A DNA stretch of 43,623 nucleotides. Source: an uncultured Prochlorococcus sp. GTDB taxonomy: Bacteria; Cyanobacteriota; Cyanobacteriia; PCC-6307; Cyanobiaceae. Below the pieces are notes generated by a model. The model was not told where the DNA came from. It worked only from the letters and a program-made list of their open reading frames with translations, and did not search any database. The translations under genes and the position numbers were made by a program. Of the stretch, positions 1 through 13,925 are shown piece after piece. Within the stretch, counting starts at the first letter, position 1. Each line of letters opens with the position of its first letter. The stretch covers positions 1 to 43,623 of the forward strand of contig CACLGU010000008.1 of assembly GCA_902606505.1 (NCBI GenBank). Direction: 5' to 3'.

Positions 1-991
1 ATTGAGTTGGATTCACTTTGCCTGGCATGATAGAACTTCCAGGTTCATTTTGAGGAATAATTAGTTCATATATTCCTGATCTTGGACCAGAAGATAGAAT
101 TTTTATATCATTAGAAATTTTAAATAATGCACCTGCTAATATTTTTATCTGACTCATTACTTGAGCAAGACGATCATGCGAGGCCATGATAGAAAAATTA
201 TTTTTTGATTTATAGAACATTAGATTAGTATCATCGGAAATTGTTTTTATAGACTCTTCACAAAATCCTTTTGGACAATTAATCCCTGTACCAACTGCAG
301 TTCCTCCTAAAGGTAAGAAATACAATTCATTCAGACTCATAATAATTGCATTCTCAGCATCTTTAAGTTGCTCTGACCATCCTGATATTTCTTGCCCAAA
401 AGTAAGGGGAACTGCATCTTGAAAATGGGTTCTTCCTATCTTTATAAGGTCTTTCCATTCTTCACTTTTTTTATCAAGGATCTTGGTAAGTTCTCTGATC
501 GTTGGAACTAAATTTTTGATTATTTCATTAACAACAGATATTTGAATAGCAGCAGGAAAAGTGTCATTAGTTGACTGGGATTTATTTACATCATCATTCG
601 GATGAATTGGTTGATGACTACCAAGCTCTGAATTAGTTTTTAATGCTGCAATATTTGAAATTACCTCATTAATGTTCATATTTGTTTGCGTGCCACTACC
701 TGTTTGCCAAACCTTTAAGGGAAACTGTGAATCGTGAAGCCCATCAAGTATTTCCGAACATGCCTCTACAATTAAGTCTTTTTTCCTTTTGTCTATTAAA
801 CCTAAATTGAAATTCGCAATTGAAGCAGCTTTTTTTATGAGGGTGAGTGAATAAATTAACTCAATTGGAATTAATTCTTCTCCAATAGAAAAATTTATTA
901 TCGATCTTTGTGTTTGAGCACCCCACAAAGCTTGTATAGGGACTTGTATCGTTCCCATACTATCTTTTTCAATCCTAAAGTTTTTTGTCAT
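1..991 (-). CDS. fumC: Class II fumarate hydratase, truncated at window edge
   Basis: Reverse-strand reading starts MTKNFRIEKDSMGTIQVPIQALWGAQTQRS and reaches the GSSIMPGKVNPTQ fumarase/aspartase signature at the window edge. Missing from the ORF track because it is open-ended. Confidence 0.93.
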   Translation of the reverse strand, partial: MTKNFRIEKDSMGTIQVPIQALWGAQTQRSIINFSIGEELIPIELIYSLTLIKKAASIANFNLGLIDKRKKDLIVEACSEILDGLHDSQFPLKVWQTGSGTQTNMNINEVISNIAALKTNSELGSHQPIHPNDDVNKSQSTNDTFPAAIQISVVNEIIKNLVPTIRELTKILDKKSEEWKDLIKIGRTHFQDAVPLTFGQEISGWSEQLKDAENAIIMSLNELYFLPLGGTAVGTGINCPKGFCEESIKTISDDTNLMFYKSKNNFSIMASHDRLAQVMSQIKILAGALFKISNDIKILSSGPRSGIYELIIPQNEPGSSIMPGKVNPTQ

Positions 992-1039
992 TATTCCTCT
1001 GAAAACACTGGTTTAACTTAGATAAGGTTTTCAGTAATC

Positions 1040-2335
1040 CTAGATACCTAACTTCTCCCATATTACACTTAAATTGTTGAGATGAATTGAAGGATTAAAA
1101 CATTCCTCTAAGTCACTTTGATCAATAAAATCCATTATTTCATTATCTCTCTCTATATTTTGTTTGAAATTCCCATTCTGAGTATTCCAGGCTTGATGCG
1201 CATTTTTTTGTACTAGTCTATAAGCTTTTTCTCTAGACAAGCCCTTCTCTACAAGCAAAAGTAAAACTTTCTGACTAAAGATTACACCACCATATATATT
1301 TAAATTTTTTAGCATATTTTTTGGATAGACTTCTAAATTGCTCACTACATCTTGCATTTCCCTGAGCATAAAATGCAAGCAGATTGATACGTCAGGTAGC
1401 ATGATACGTTCATTTGAACTATGGCTTATATCTCTTTCATGCCAAAGTGGAACATTTTCAAGTGCTGTTAAAACGTAACTCCTCAAAATTCTTGCTAAAC
1501 CGCTTACTCTTTCACTTCGAATAGGATTTCTTTTATGAGGCATGGCAGAACTTCCTTTTTGCCCTTTTGTAAAGCCCTCCTCAACTTCTAAAACATCAGT
1601 TCTCTGTAAATTTCTTATTTCAGTTGCGAATCTATCTAAAGAAGCGCCAACTAATGCAATAGTTTGAACATATTCTGCATGCCTATCTCTTGATATGACC
1701 TGCGTACTTGCTGTATCTGGTTTTAAGCCGAGTAAATCACAAGTTATTTGTTCTACTTTGGGATTCGTATTAGCGTAAGTTCCCATTGCACCACTTATTT
1801 GTCCAATAGCTACAGATTCTTTAAGTGTTAACAATCTTTTTTTGTTCCTTATTATTTCTGCTAACCATCCAGCAAGTTTAAAACCGAAGGAAATTGGCTC
1901 CCCATGAATTGCATGAGATCTGCCAATCATTAAGGTATTTTTATGCTTCCTTGCTAATAATCTGACTTCATTTTCTAGGTTCTCAATTTCTTTTAATAAC
2001 AATTCGCAAGAATCTTTTAACTGAAGAGATAAGCCAGTATCAAGTACATCACTACTGGTCATACCAACATGTATATATCTTCCAGAATCTCCTACAAATT
2101 CATTAACGCTTGTAAGAAATGCTATGACATCATGTTTAACTTCTTTCTCAATTTGTGTAATTCTAGATTCATCAAACTTTGCATTTGAACGTATCTCTTT
2201 CATGGCATTCTCAGGAATTTTCCCCAGGGAAAAATTTGCTTCACATGCAGCTATTTCAACCTTAAGCCAACTCTGGAATTTTGCGCTATCAGTCCAGATT
2301 TTACCCATTTCGGGTAATGTGTAACGCTCGATCAC
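1040..2335 (-). CDS. purB: Adenylosuccinate lyase
   Basis: 431 aa; MIERYTLPEMGKIW start and GSSAMPHKRNPIRSE signature. Confidence 0.95.
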   Translation of the reverse strand: MIERYTLPEMGKIWTDSAKFQSWLKVEIAACEANFSLGKIPENAMKEIRSNAKFDESRITQIEKEVKHDVIAFLTSVNEFVGDSGRYIHVGMTSSDVLDTGLSLQLKDSCELLLKEIENLENEVRLLARKHKNTLMIGRSHAIHGEPISFGFKLAGWLAEIIRNKKRLLTLKESVAIGQISGAMGTYANTNPKVEQITCDLLGLKPDTASTQVISRDRHAEYVQTIALVGASLDRFATEIRNLQRTDVLEVEEGFTKGQKGSSAMPHKRNPIRSERVSGLARILRSYVLTALENVPLWHERDISHSSNERIMLPDVSICLHFMLREMQDVVSNLEVYPKNMLKNLNIYGGVIFSQKVLLLLVEKGLSREKAYRLVQKNAHQAWNTQNGNFKQNIERDNEIMDFIDQSDLEECFNPSIHLNNLSVIWEKLGI

Positions 2336-2625
2336 AATTTTTATTAATTATCAATTTAAACTTTATAACCAAAATCGAATTATTGCTTTATACCTTAAAG
2401 ATGTACTTGCCATTGAAGATATTTGCCTGGCTATTATTTTCTTATGTAACATTTTTCTGGCTAATTAAGAAAGTTTAAATATAAAAATATTTGCATTTTT
2501 TCCTTTATTCCTTTCGTTAATAATGGGAAATTTTTTATTTCTTATTTAAAATTGGAAGGTATTAAAGAATTTGGATCTTAATCTTGTAGAAGTTCATTAT
2601 TCAGTCTTTTTTTATTGATTAATAG

Positions 2626-3438
2626 ATGATTAAAAAAAGTAGATTAGACCTTTATCTTCTTAAAAGTGGTTTATGTGAAACTCGTCAAAAAGCCCAAGGT
2701 TTAATTCTTGCGGGCAAGGTTAGAGATATCAATGGAAAAGTATGGGATAAACCTGGACAACAAGTATTAATTGGATCTGAATTTTTTATTGATTCTGAAC
2801 CTATGTTTGTATCAAGGGGCGGCGAAAAATTATTGGAGGCATTTAATAAACTTGAAATTAAAGTAAAAGAAAAAATATGTATTGACGCAGGAATCTCTAC
2901 TGGGGGATTTACTGATTGCTTATTGCAACAAGGAGCAAAGTTAGTTTATGGGATAGATGTTGGTTATGGGCAGACTGCATGGAAGATTAGAAATAATCCA
3001 AAAGTTATACTTTTTGAACGAACTAATATTCGAAATTTAAAACCTAATGATCTTTTATCTAGAGGTAATGAGTTACCAAATTTTGTGGTGGCTGATTTGT
3101 CTTTTATTTCATTAAAGTTAGTTTTTAAATCTATTGGTAATTTATTAGAAGGTGATTGTATTGAGGGAATATTTTTGATTAAACCTCAATTTGAGGTAGG
3201 TAAAGATAAAGTCAGTAAAGGCGGTGTTGTTCGCAATCCTAGATTCCATATTGAGGCTGTAGAGTCTGTTATTTATGCTGCTAAGAATTTCCAATGGAAT
3301 ATAAAGAATTTGATAGCTTCTCCTCTAGTAGGTCCTGCTGGAAATCATGAATATCTAGCTTGGATGTCCTTAAAAAGTGAATCAAATCCAAGCATAGATA
3401 GTGAATATATACAAAATTTAGTAAAAGAAACTCTTTAA
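2626..3438 (+). CDS. tlyA: TlyA-family rRNA methyltransferase / hemolysin-like
   Basis: S4-like N-terminus (RLDLYLLKSGLCETRQKAQGLILAGKV) and Rossmann methyltransferase motif DAGISTGGFTDCLLQQGA. Confidence 0.9.
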   Translation: MIKKSRLDLYLLKSGLCETRQKAQGLILAGKVRDINGKVWDKPGQQVLIGSEFFIDSEPMFVSRGGEKLLEAFNKLEIKVKEKICIDAGISTGGFTDCLLQQGAKLVYGIDVGYGQTAWKIRNNPKVILFERTNIRNLKPNDLLSRGNELPNFVVADLSFISLKLVFKSIGNLLEGDCIEGIFLIKPQFEVGKDKVSKGGVVRNPRFHIEAVESVIYAAKNFQWNIKNLIASPLVGPAGNHEYLAWMSLKSESNPSIDSEYIQNLVKETL

Positions 3439-3439
3439 A

Positions 3440-3802
<363 letters not shown>

Positions 3803-4048
3803 TTAATTGTTTTTTGGGAAAACATCCAACATTGAAATATCAGAAAAACATTCAACATTAAGGCCTGCATTCTCGGCGTCTTCAATTAATAGTTGGGAAT
3901 TTTCTTCAGAAATTATTACTGTACTATTTGACAATGCTTCCCACTGATCATTCTCAAAGTGCGTTTGAAGCCATAACATTCCAATTGCTGTTTTTGGTTG
4001 CAGGGATTTATTTAAGTTGTTATCGATAGTTATCAAACAAATGTCCAT
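3803..4048 (-). CDS. Conserved hypothetical protein (81 aa)
   Basis: Complete ORF between glnB and queF with plausible start; no recognised domain. Confidence 0.65.
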   Translation of the reverse strand: MDICLITIDNNLNKSLQPKTAIGMLWLQTHFENDQWEALSNSTVIISEENSQLLIEDAENAGLNVECFSDISMLDVFPKNN

Positions 4049-4238
4049 TAATTTTTCATTGAACTAAACACATATAACCCTTTTGGTAGACATAATGAAT
4101 GTTACTGTTGTTACAAAAATAAGATTTAACAGCTTTTGACTTAGTCAATTGTAATACTTAGATTTGTTGATACTTTTGCGAATTTTTATCTTTATATATA
4201 GTTTTTATATAGGTTTAGTAAAAAAGTTCTACTAAAAA

Positions 4239-4649
4239 ATGAGTACAGCTAAATTAGAAGATTCAACTCAAAGACCGTTATATGGTGAAAGAATTATTGA
4301 AGAATCAAAAATAATTTGTTTCGATAATCCAAACAAGAAAAGAATTTATGAAATTTCTATTCAGTTACCTGAATTTACATGTAAGTGCCCCTTTTCTGGT
4401 TATCCAGATTTTGCAAAGTTAAATATTATTTATCAACCTAATTTGAAAGTCTATGAGTTGAAGTCTTTAAAGCTTTATATTAATAATTTTAGAGATATAA
4501 AAATATCACATGAGGAAGTAGTGAATAGAATTATGGATGATTTAGTGAATGAAGGTTCACCTCACTGGATACATTTAAACGCTGCATTTAACCCTAGAGG
4601 GAATGTTTCTATGCAGTTAGATATTTTTAGTGGGCAGAAAAGAAATTAA
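4239..4649 (+). CDS. queF: NADPH-dependent 7-cyano-7-deazaguanine reductase
   Basis: 136 aa; [23 protein letters not shown] and [14 protein letters not shown] motifs. Confidence 0.95.
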   Translation: MSTAKLEDSTQRPLYGERIIEESKIICFDNPNKKRIYEISIQLPEFTCKCPFSGYPDFAKLNIIYQPNLKVYELKSLKLYINNFRDIKISHEEVVNRIMDDLVNEGSPHWIHLNAAFNPRGNVSMQLDIFSGQKRN

Positions 4650-5932
4650 AATTTTTTTATTTCTTCTGATAATTTAGAAAATTCTTTTTTAAAACCAACT
4701 AGATTTTTATTACTAATGCCTCCAATAGATAATTTTTGTGATTCTTTATTTACTAGAATCCATAATTGGTTAGTTGGTATAAGACTTATTATTGTTCCAA
4801 AAATTATTAAGGTAAAAGAAAAGTAAATAAATGGTATAGACGGATCATTTTTAATTATTAAACCACTGCTGGGAATTATTTTTTTCAGAGATACTTTTGA
4901 AGAATTAACTTCTAAAGGATTGTCATTGATATAGAGATTATTCCCGGAAAAATTTTCTATATTCGAAATTTTAAGTGGACCATTTTCATTATCTATTGTC
5001 AAGAGGAAATTTTTTTTAGTCTCCGATCCTAATTCAACTAAAACTCCCCAAACTTGATTACCGATTTCGGGAATCTCCTTTAATTGTAATTGATAAAGGA
5101 TATTATCTATTTCTAAAACAACATTTGATATTGCCCAATCTGCTTGATAAATAGTTAATCCTTTAAACCTGATAGGGTGATTAACTTTGGTTGTTTTTAT
5201 TTCATTTAAATTTAGATCTTCAGAAGAAAAATTTAATTTTGAAATAAACTGTTTGGGTATACCATCACTTTCTCGTTCTATAGAAAAATCGACTAACTTT
5301 ATATTGGCTTTTGAGTTTGTGCTCTCATTGACAAGATCCAAAGTTTCTCCAGGCAGTAAATATTGTTCTTTTGATTGACTTGTAAAACTTCCATATGCTG
5401 AACCTATAAGTAAGACTATTAATCCAATATGTACAACTAAAGGACCGATTTTTCCAATTAAACCTCTTCTTGCAGAAATATGACTTTTAAATTTGTATGT
5501 TTTCCATCCTCTTTTTTTAAGTAATAAATCTACTTTTGATATTTGTTCTCCATCTTCCTTGATTGGATGACTTGAAGTTAGTTGCAGTTTGCTAAATTTT
5601 TTTTCGCTCTTATATTCGATCCATTTTAATGAAGCTTTTAATGAAGGGATTTGCCTCCTGAAACTACAAGCTGCTAGAGAAATGCAAAGAAGAATTAATG
5701 TAAATACAAACCAAAAGCTTGTATATATATGATCCAATTGAAGTTTCAAGACTTTTTCTCCATCTAAAAAGCCCAAAATAGGAGAACTATCGAAATTATC
5801 AATATAAAATGTATTACTACTACCTTGAGGTATAAAAGTACCTATGCCGCTTGTAATAGCTATGAAGATTATTAGTGATATGGCGAATCTTAAACTTGAT
5901 ATTTTTAATATTAGATTCTTAAAAATAATCAT
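4646..5932 (-). CDS. ccsB: Cytochrome c biogenesis protein Ccs1/ResB-like
   Basis: [26 protein letters not shown]-terminus, several TM segments; adjacent to ccdA. Confidence 0.9.
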   Translation of the reverse strand: MIIFKNLILKISSLRFAISLIIFIAITSGIGTFIPQGSSNTFYIDNFDSSPILGFLDGEKVLKLQLDHIYTSFWFVFTLILLCISLAACSFRRQIPSLKASLKWIEYKSEKKFSKLQLTSSHPIKEDGEQISKVDLLLKKRGWKTYKFKSHISARRGLIGKIGPLVVHIGLIVLLIGSAYGSFTSQSKEQYLLPGETLDLVNESTNSKANIKLVDFSIERESDGIPKQFISKLNFSSEDLNLNEIKTTKVNHPIRFKGLTIYQADWAISNVVLEIDNILYQLQLKEIPEIGNQVWGVLVELGSETKKNFLLTIDNENGPLKISNIENFSGNNLYINDNPLEVNSSKVSLKKIIPSSGLIIKNDPSIPFIYFSFTLIIFGTIISLIPTNQLWILVNKESQKLSIGGISNKNLVGFKKEFSKLSEEIKKF

Positions 5933-6589
5933 TTAAATCCAATTTGATAATAAATTCAACAACCCTAGGGAAACTAAAAATATGCCACTTATAGTCGGAA
6001 TTATTTGACTAAATTTTCTAAGCGCTAAAAATTGTTTTAAGTTTTCTGCAGTAGCTCCTGCAATGATTAATGGGGTTACTTGTCCTATCCCAAAGAAAAA
6101 TAAAAAAATAATAGATATTGTTGGATTTTTAGCTTGCGATACCCAAGCAAGAAGAGTTGCTAAGACTGGTGTAATGCAAGGTGAAGAAGCAAGTCCAAAA
6201 GTAGTCCCTATTGCAAAAGGTGCTATAAATGTTGGTATTTTTTCTTCAATTATTTTCATATCAGGCCCATTCGGGAACTGAAACTTTAGAATACCCAGTA
6301 AATTTAAACCCATTATTATTGCTATCAAGGCAACGATCGAAGTGTAAAAAGATGGGATTTGCCCATATATCCTACCTAAGAATCCACTGGCAGCACCAAG
6401 CGCGACGAGTGAAAAAACGACTCCTCCTGAAAAACTAATAAGTTTAAATTTATTTTTTTCTGTTCCTCCTATATAAGCAAATGTGATTGGTAGTAATGAT
6501 AATGAGCATGGGCCAAGACTTGTTAAAAGTCCTGCGCTGAAAACCAAAAATATAGTAAATGGTCCGGGATTATTAAGGCTATTCTGCAT
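5933..6589 (-). CDS. ccdA: Cytochrome c biogenesis protein CcdA
   Basis: Multi-TM, GLLTSLGPCSLSLLP and ASSPCITPVLATLLAW paired-Cys motifs. Confidence 0.93.
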   Translation of the reverse strand: MQNSLNNPGPFTIFLVFSAGLLTSLGPCSLSLLPITFAYIGGTEKNKFKLISFSGGVVFSLVALGAASGFLGRIYGQIPSFYTSIVALIAIIMGLNLLGILKFQFPNGPDMKIIEEKIPTFIAPFAIGTTFGLASSPCITPVLATLLAWVSQAKNPTISIIFLFFFGIGQVTPLIIAGATAENLKQFLALRKFSQIIPTISGIFLVSLGLLNLLSNWI

Positions 6590-6674
6590 GAGCAGATTAC
6601 CCTTTTGAGATAATTCTGAAATAACTAAATTAAATGATTCGATAGCTTGACTAATTAAATACTATAAATTCTAA

Positions 6675-7910
6675 CTAATTAAGCGTCTTTCGTGTACTAA
6701 TCATACCTATGAAGCCTGTAGATTCTAATGAACATCTCAGTAACATCCCTGCAATGAAAAATGATGCGATTAATGAATTCCCACCATAACTAATGAAAGG
6801 TAGTGGTAAGCCAGTAGTAGGCATAGAGCCTGTTGCTACAGCGATATGCATTATTGATTGACCTGTCAACAACACACCACATCCAATAGAAACTAATTTT
6901 GTATAGTTGTTCCTGCACTTTAGAGCAATTCTTACAGTTATATAAGAGAAAATTGCTAGAAAACCTAGGAATAAAGTACACCCTAACAAACCAAATTCTT
7001 CAGCAAAAATGGCAAAAATAAAATCTGTGTACATAAAAGGTAGGTACTGTAATTTTTGTATAGACAAGCCAAAACCTTGACCGAATAAACCACCTGAACC
7101 TATAGCTAATAAACTTTGAATCAATTGAAATCCACTTTCCTGTTGATCTTTCCAAGGATTAATAAATGAAGTAACTCTAAGTTTTTGATATTCGTTATTG
7201 AGGATACTAATACATCCAGTAATAAATCCTAATGAGGCAAATGAGCATAGAGAACTTAGTTTTACACCTCCACATAAACCCATTACCCAAAAAAGAATTC
7301 CAGTTAATGATGCAGTACTTAAATTAGGCTGCTTTAGTATTAATAAAATTAATAATCCAAAAGAGAATATTGAAATTAATTTTTTATCATTCTTAATTAG
7401 ATTCCAATGAGCGAAAAGGTTAGAAGCTTCTAGAATTAGAAAAGGCTTAATTAATTCAGATGGTTGTAGACGTAAATTTCCTAGTACTAGCCATCTTGAA
7501 GATCCGTTAACTGTAATTCCAGTAATATTGGTTAGTAATATTAGAAAGAATAAAATAAAAAAAATAATTCTTGAAAACTTTAAAAGATTTCTAATGTTTG
7601 TATTCAGAACAAAATAAAATATACCTATTCCCGGAATTGTCCAAATAATTTGTTTTTTTAAGAAGTAAGCCCAATTTCCCATTTCCCTACTGGCTACCCA
7701 CCAACTTGATGATCCAAGAATGCATAGTCCTAGTATTGACCAAATTCCAATGAGAATAACGAGAATTTTTGCCTCATAAGGCCATATCGTCCAAGGTAAG
7801 GGAAATATAGACTCTGTTAAATTGATTAGATTTTTTTTGTGATATGAACTAAAGGCTTTTTTTCTTTTAGAAATTCTTTTATATTTTATTTTTTCTTGAC
7901 TTATCTCCAA
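6675..7910 (-). CDS. ftsW: FtsW/RodA/SpoVE family cell-division protein
   Basis: Multi-TM; GSSRWLVLGNLRLQPSELIKP and GLPLPFISYGGNSLIA motifs. Confidence 0.92.
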   Translation of the reverse strand: MEISQEKIKYKRISKRKKAFSSYHKKNLINLTESIFPLPWTIWPYEAKILVILIGIWSILGLCILGSSSWWVASREMGNWAYFLKKQIIWTIPGIGIFYFVLNTNIRNLLKFSRIIFFILFFLILLTNITGITVNGSSRWLVLGNLRLQPSELIKPFLILEASNLFAHWNLIKNDKKLISIFSFGLLILLILKQPNLSTASLTGILFWVMGLCGGVKLSSLCSFASLGFITGCISILNNEYQKLRVTSFINPWKDQQESGFQLIQSLLAIGSGGLFGQGFGLSIQKLQYLPFMYTDFIFAIFAEEFGLLGCTLFLGFLAIFSYITVRIALKCRNNYTKLVSIGCGVLLTGQSIMHIAVATGSMPTTGLPLPFISYGGNSLIASFFIAGMLLRCSLESTGFIGMISTRKTLN

Positions 7911-8175
7911 TTTTTTAGATGTATATGTTCTATTGAGACGTTTAATTGTGATTTTGCCAAGTCTTTTATTAAAGTTTTAAAGTGTTAAAGCGATTAAGAA
8001 AGATGATTTTTCATAAATTTTATTTTTGAAGAATAAAGTAAAAATGACCTACAGATTAATCATAAATCTTAAGAATTAATTTTTTACAAAAAAAAACTAG
8101 CAAAAAGGTCACTCTCCGTGATAGATTCCGTGAGTTTATATACTTACATAAAACCATTCAGAGGGGTTTCTAACT

Positions 8176-8652
8176 ATGTTCACATCAGTGGACTCAAATA
8201 GAAAAAAACTTGAGCATCCTTCTAATGAGAATGTTCAATTTTCTCAACCCCTAGATAATTCAATCATTCAAGAAAGTAAAACTGGCATTGCCTATCAAAT
8301 CGATAGTTTTCTTTCTCAAAATGATGAATACACAAAATTACAATTAACAATTTTTGGGATGACTTTTATTGTTTCTATTCTTTTAGCATCAATAACTGGA
8401 ATTTTTCTCGGATTTACCTTTGGTTTTAGTATTTTAATAGGTGCAATTGCCGGTATTTTTTACCTACGTTTACTTGCTAAAAGTATTGGAAAACTTGGTA
8501 CCGAATCATCAGGTGTATCAAAATTGCAACTATTAGTTCCAGTTTGTCTCTTTATTTTTGCGAGCAAGCTAGGATCTTTGGATATTTTTCCTGCAATGAT
8601 AGGTTTTTTTATTTATAAACCTTCACTCATTTTTTATTTTTCACGTTCTTAA
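8176..8652 (+). CDS. atpI: ATP synthase protein I-like
   Basis: Hydrophobic protein directly upstream of atpB in the cyanobacterial atp operon. Confidence 0.85.
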   Translation: MFTSVDSNRKKLEHPSNENVQFSQPLDNSIIQESKTGIAYQIDSFLSQNDEYTKLQLTIFGMTFIVSILLASITGIFLGFTFGFSILIGAIAGIFYLRLLAKSIGKLGTESSGVSKLQLLVPVCLFIFASKLGSLDIFPAMIGFFIYKPSLIFYFSRS

Positions 8653-8673
8653 GTAAATTTTTATTCTAATCAA

Positions 8674-9399
8674 ATGTTCTTTAATTCCTTGCTATCAAAT
8701 TTTGCAGCATTAGAAGTTGGTCAACATCTTTATTGGCAAATTGGAAATATCAGACTTCATGGGCAGGTATTTTTGACATCTTGGATTTTATTAGGGGCAT
8801 TATTAGTTTTTATTTCTTTAGGAACTAAAAAAATGGAAAATGATCCTAAAGGCCTCCAAAACTTGCTTGAGTTTCTCTGGGATTATATAAGAGATCTTGC
8901 GAGGACTCAGATAGGTGAAAAAGTTTATAGAGATTGGATGCCATTTATAGGTACTTTATTTTTATTTGTATTTGTTAGTAATTGGGGAGGAGCTTTAATT
9001 CCTTGGAGATTGATTAAGTTACCAAGTGGAGAGTTGGGAGCCCCAACTGCAGATATCAATACAACAATAGCATTGGCTTTATTGGTTTCACTTTCTTATT
9101 TCTATGCCGGTTTAAGCAATAAAGGTTGGAGATACTTCGAATATTATGTTCACCCAACTCCGATTATGCTTCCTTTCAAAATTTTAGAGGACTTTACTAA
9201 ACCTTTATCACTCTCTTTCAGGCTATTTGGAAATATTTTGGCTGATGAACTTGTTGTTGGCGTTCTAGTCTTCTTAGTTCCACTAATTCTCCCAATACCT
9301 GTTATGTTCCTAGGATTATTTACTAGTGCAATTCAGGCATTGATTTTCGCAACTTTAGCGGCCTACTACATTGGAGAAGCTGTTGAAGAACATCATTAG
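8674..9399 (+). CDS. atpB: ATP synthase F0 subunit a
   Basis: 241 aa, [28 protein letters not shown] motif. Confidence 0.97.
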   Translation: MFFNSLLSNFAALEVGQHLYWQIGNIRLHGQVFLTSWILLGALLVFISLGTKKMENDPKGLQNLLEFLWDYIRDLARTQIGEKVYRDWMPFIGTLFLFVFVSNWGGALIPWRLIKLPSGELGAPTADINTTIALALLVSLSYFYAGLSNKGWRYFEYYVHPTPIMLPFKILEDFTKPLSLSFRLFGNILADELVVGVLVFLVPLILPIPVMFLGLFTSAIQALIFATLAAYYIGEAVEEHH

Positions 9400-9546
9400 C
9401 TGTCTTCCAATACATGCAGACGTTTTTACAAAAGGTCTGTAATCTGGCAAAATATTTAATCGCGTAGGTCTGAAAATATCAGACCCATTCTTAAACGAAA
9501 GGATGTCCAAGCGTGTATGACAAAAAAGATTTATCACAAGTATTAA

Positions 9547-9810
<264 letters not shown>

Positions 9811-9878
9811 AAGTTAATATTGCTTCTACTCATTATTAGCAATATTTAAATTTAATTTTTTAACCTCAACTGAATCAT

Positions 9879-10340
9879 ATGTTGGCCTTTAATGTTTTTG
9901 GTGCTACAGAAGGTGGATTATTTGATATAAATGCCACTTTGCCACTTATGGCGATACAAGTAGTTGCTCTCACTTACATATTAAATTCTCTCTTTTTTAA
10001 GCCTGTTGGCAATGTTGTTGAAAAAAGAGAAAAGTTTGTAAGTAATAATATTATTGAGGCTAAAAATAAACTTTCAGAGGTTAAAAAATTAGAAGCTGAT
10101 TTAATGACTCAGCTTCAAAGTGCTCGTTCAGAAGCTCAAAGAATTGTGGGCGAAGCGGAGAATGAGTCTGACAAGCTTTATAAAGAAGCATTAGAACTTG
10201 CCAACAATGAAGCAAATGCTTCAAAAGAAAAAGCAAGACTAGAAATTGAAAGTCAGACATCTGCTGCTCGTGATCAACTTTCTAAACAGGCTGATGATTT
10301 AAGCGAACTTATTGTTAATAGACTGATTCTAGAAAAATGA
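9879..10340 (+). CDS. atpG: ATP synthase F0 subunit b'
   Basis: b/b' coiled-coil architecture between atpE and atpF. Confidence 0.92.
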   Translation: MLAFNVFGATEGGLFDINATLPLMAIQVVALTYILNSLFFKPVGNVVEKREKFVSNNIIEAKNKLSEVKKLEADLMTQLQSARSEAQRIVGEAENESDKLYKEALELANNEANASKEKARLEIESQTSAARDQLSKQADDLSELIVNRLILEK

Positions 10341-10849
10341 ATTTAACTCTCTTAGCTACAGAAGGTTTTGGATTGAATTTCGATTTATTCGAAACTAATA
10401 TCCTTAATTGGGCTGTAGTGGTTTTTGGCCTTTATAAATTTTTGCCTAGTTTCCTAGGTAAAATGCTTCAAAAAAGAAGAGAAGGGATTCTTCTTGAATT
10501 AAAAGATGCTGAAGATCGACTTCTCAATGCAACTCAAGCTTTAGAGAAGGCAAAGAAAGACTTATCTTTAGCAGAAGAAAAAGCTTCTCAAATAAAAGCA
10601 GATTCTCTCAAAAGATCTGAATCAATCAGAATGGAAAGTGAGAAAAAAGCAATCGAAGAGATGGCACGAATTAAACAAAGTGCAATTTCTGATGAGAGCT
10701 CTGAAGCATCCAGAGCAATTTCTCAACTTCGAAAAGAAGCTGTTGAATTAGCAATTAAAAAAGCTTTAGATTCTCTACCAAATAGACTTGATAAAACAAC
10801 ACAAGAAAATTTGGTTACTCAATCAATTAATAATATTGAGGTGAACTAA
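10337..10849 (+). CDS. atpF: ATP synthase F0 subunit b
   Basis: N-terminal TM followed by long charged helix; overlaps atpG by 4 nt. Confidence 0.93.
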   Translation: MNLTLLATEGFGLNFDLFETNILNWAVVVFGLYKFLPSFLGKMLQKRREGILLELKDAEDRLLNATQALEKAKKDLSLAEEKASQIKADSLKRSESIRMESEKKAIEEMARIKQSAISDESSEASRAISQLRKEAVELAIKKALDSLPNRLDKTTQENLVTQSINNIEVN

Positions 10850-11391
10850 TGCCACTTTTAAATTCAGTTACTACACCATATGCAGAGGCATTACTTCAAG
10901 TTGTGAATGAAAATTCGCAAACTGAAGAGATTGTTTCTGAGGTTAAACAACTTTTAGAATTATTAAATGATTCTCCTGAATTGGAGAAGGCATTTTCCTC
11001 TCCTGTTTTAGAGACAGATGCTAAGAAGAAAATCATTATTGAAATTTTTTCAAATAAGGTAAATTCTTCTTTACTGAATTTCTTGAAATTATTGGCCGAT
11101 AGGCAAAGAATTGGAATTATTACTTCTATTCTTGAAAGGTTTTTAGAAATTTATCGAGAAAATAGTAATATTGCTTTGGCAACCGTTACTTCAGCAGTCG
11201 AGCTTACAGATGAACAGAAAGGTTTAATTACCCAAAAGATCATCAATATAGCAGGAACTGAAAAATTAGAACTTGTAACTAAAATTGACCCATCTCTTAT
11301 TGGTGGTTTCGTCGCCAGTGTAGGATCGAAAGTAATTGATGCTTCCCTTGCTTCACAAATTAGAAAACTTGGTTTGTCACTTTCCAAGTAA
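10849..11391 (+). CDS. atpH: ATP synthase F1 subunit delta
   Basis: 180 aa; YAEALLQV start and DPSLIGGFVASVGSKVIDASL C-terminus. Confidence 0.94.
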   Translation: MPLLNSVTTPYAEALLQVVNENSQTEEIVSEVKQLLELLNDSPELEKAFSSPVLETDAKKKIIIEIFSNKVNSSLLNFLKLLADRQRIGIITSILERFLEIYRENSNIALATVTSAVELTDEQKGLITQKIINIAGTEKLELVTKIDPSLIGGFVASVGSKVIDASLASQIRKLGLSLSK

Positions 11392-11409
11392 CTTTTAAAT
11401 CAACCTTAA

Positions 11410-12939
<1,530 letters not shown>

Positions 12940-12958
12940 ATTTATTTAAGGAAATATC

Positions 12959-13909
12959 ATGGCAAATCTTAAAGAAATTAGAGATCGAATAGTTTCTGTT
13001 AAAAATACACGAAAAATAACAGAAGCCATGAGATTAGTTGCAGCTGCAAAAGTTAGGAGGGCACAAGATCAAGTTCTTAAGAGTAGGCCTTTTGCAGATA
13101 AACTTGCTAGGGTTTTAGAAAATATTCAGTCTAGAGTTCAGTTTGAAGCTGTAGATTCTCCTCTTCTATCAAAAAGAGATGTAAAAACAATTTCTTTAGT
13201 ATGCATAACTGCTGATAGAGGATTATGTGGAGGATACAATACCAACATAATCAAGAAGGTGGAAATTAGGTATGCAGAGCTGATTAAACAAGGTTATGCA
13301 CCAAATTTGATCTTAGTTGGTAAAAAGGCAATAGGTTATTTCCAAAATAGGAAAGATAGATACACAATTAAAAGTACATTTAAAGAGCTGGAACAGGTAC
13401 CAACTGCAACAGATTCTGATGGTATAACTAGCGAAGTCTTAGCTGAATTTCTTTCAGAAAATTCTGATAGAGTGGAAATTATTTATACGAAATTCATCAC
13501 TTTAGTTAGTTGCGCCCCTGTCGTTCAAACACTATTGCCACTTGACCCTCAAGGAATCGCCGAGGAAAACGATGAAATTTTTAGGTTGACTACAAAAGAT
13601 AGTAAGTTACTTGTTGAAAAATCAAATACTGAAAAAAGTGATTCAGAGAAGTTGCCATCAGATATTGTTTTTGAACAAAGTCCTGATCAACTATTAGATT
13701 CTTTATTACCATTATATTTACAGAATCAGGTACTAAGAGCTCTTCAAGAGTCGGCAGCTTCAGAACTCGCTTGCAGGATGACTGCTATGAATAATGCGAG
13801 TGATAATGCTAAAGAATTAGCAAGTACTTTGAATCTAACCTACAACAAAGCCAGACAAGCAGCTATTACTCAAGAAATATTAGAAGTTGTAGGAGGATCA
13901 GCAGTTTAG
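12959..13909 (+). CDS. atpC: ATP synthase F1 subunit gamma
   Basis: 316 aa; [36 protein letters not shown] with cyanobacterial-type insertion. Confidence 0.97.
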   Translation: MANLKEIRDRIVSVKNTRKITEAMRLVAAAKVRRAQDQVLKSRPFADKLARVLENIQSRVQFEAVDSPLLSKRDVKTISLVCITADRGLCGGYNTNIIKKVEIRYAELIKQGYAPNLILVGKKAIGYFQNRKDRYTIKSTFKELEQVPTATDSDGITSEVLAEFLSENSDRVEIIYTKFITLVSCAPVVQTLLPLDPQGIAEENDEIFRLTTKDSKLLVEKSNTEKSDSEKLPSDIVFEQSPDQLLDSLLPLYLQNQVLRALQESAASELACRMTAMNNASDNAKELASTLNLTYNKARQAAITQEILEVVGGSAV

Positions 13910-13925
13910 CGATAAGATTTAGGAT

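Noticed and set aside
2124-2478. Small plus-strand ORFs over and beside the purB start
   Set aside because: Overlap purB on the opposite strand; no recognisable motifs or compelling initiation context.
6063-6438. Plus-strand ORFs inside ccdA
   Set aside because: Antisense to ccdA, no domain-like content.
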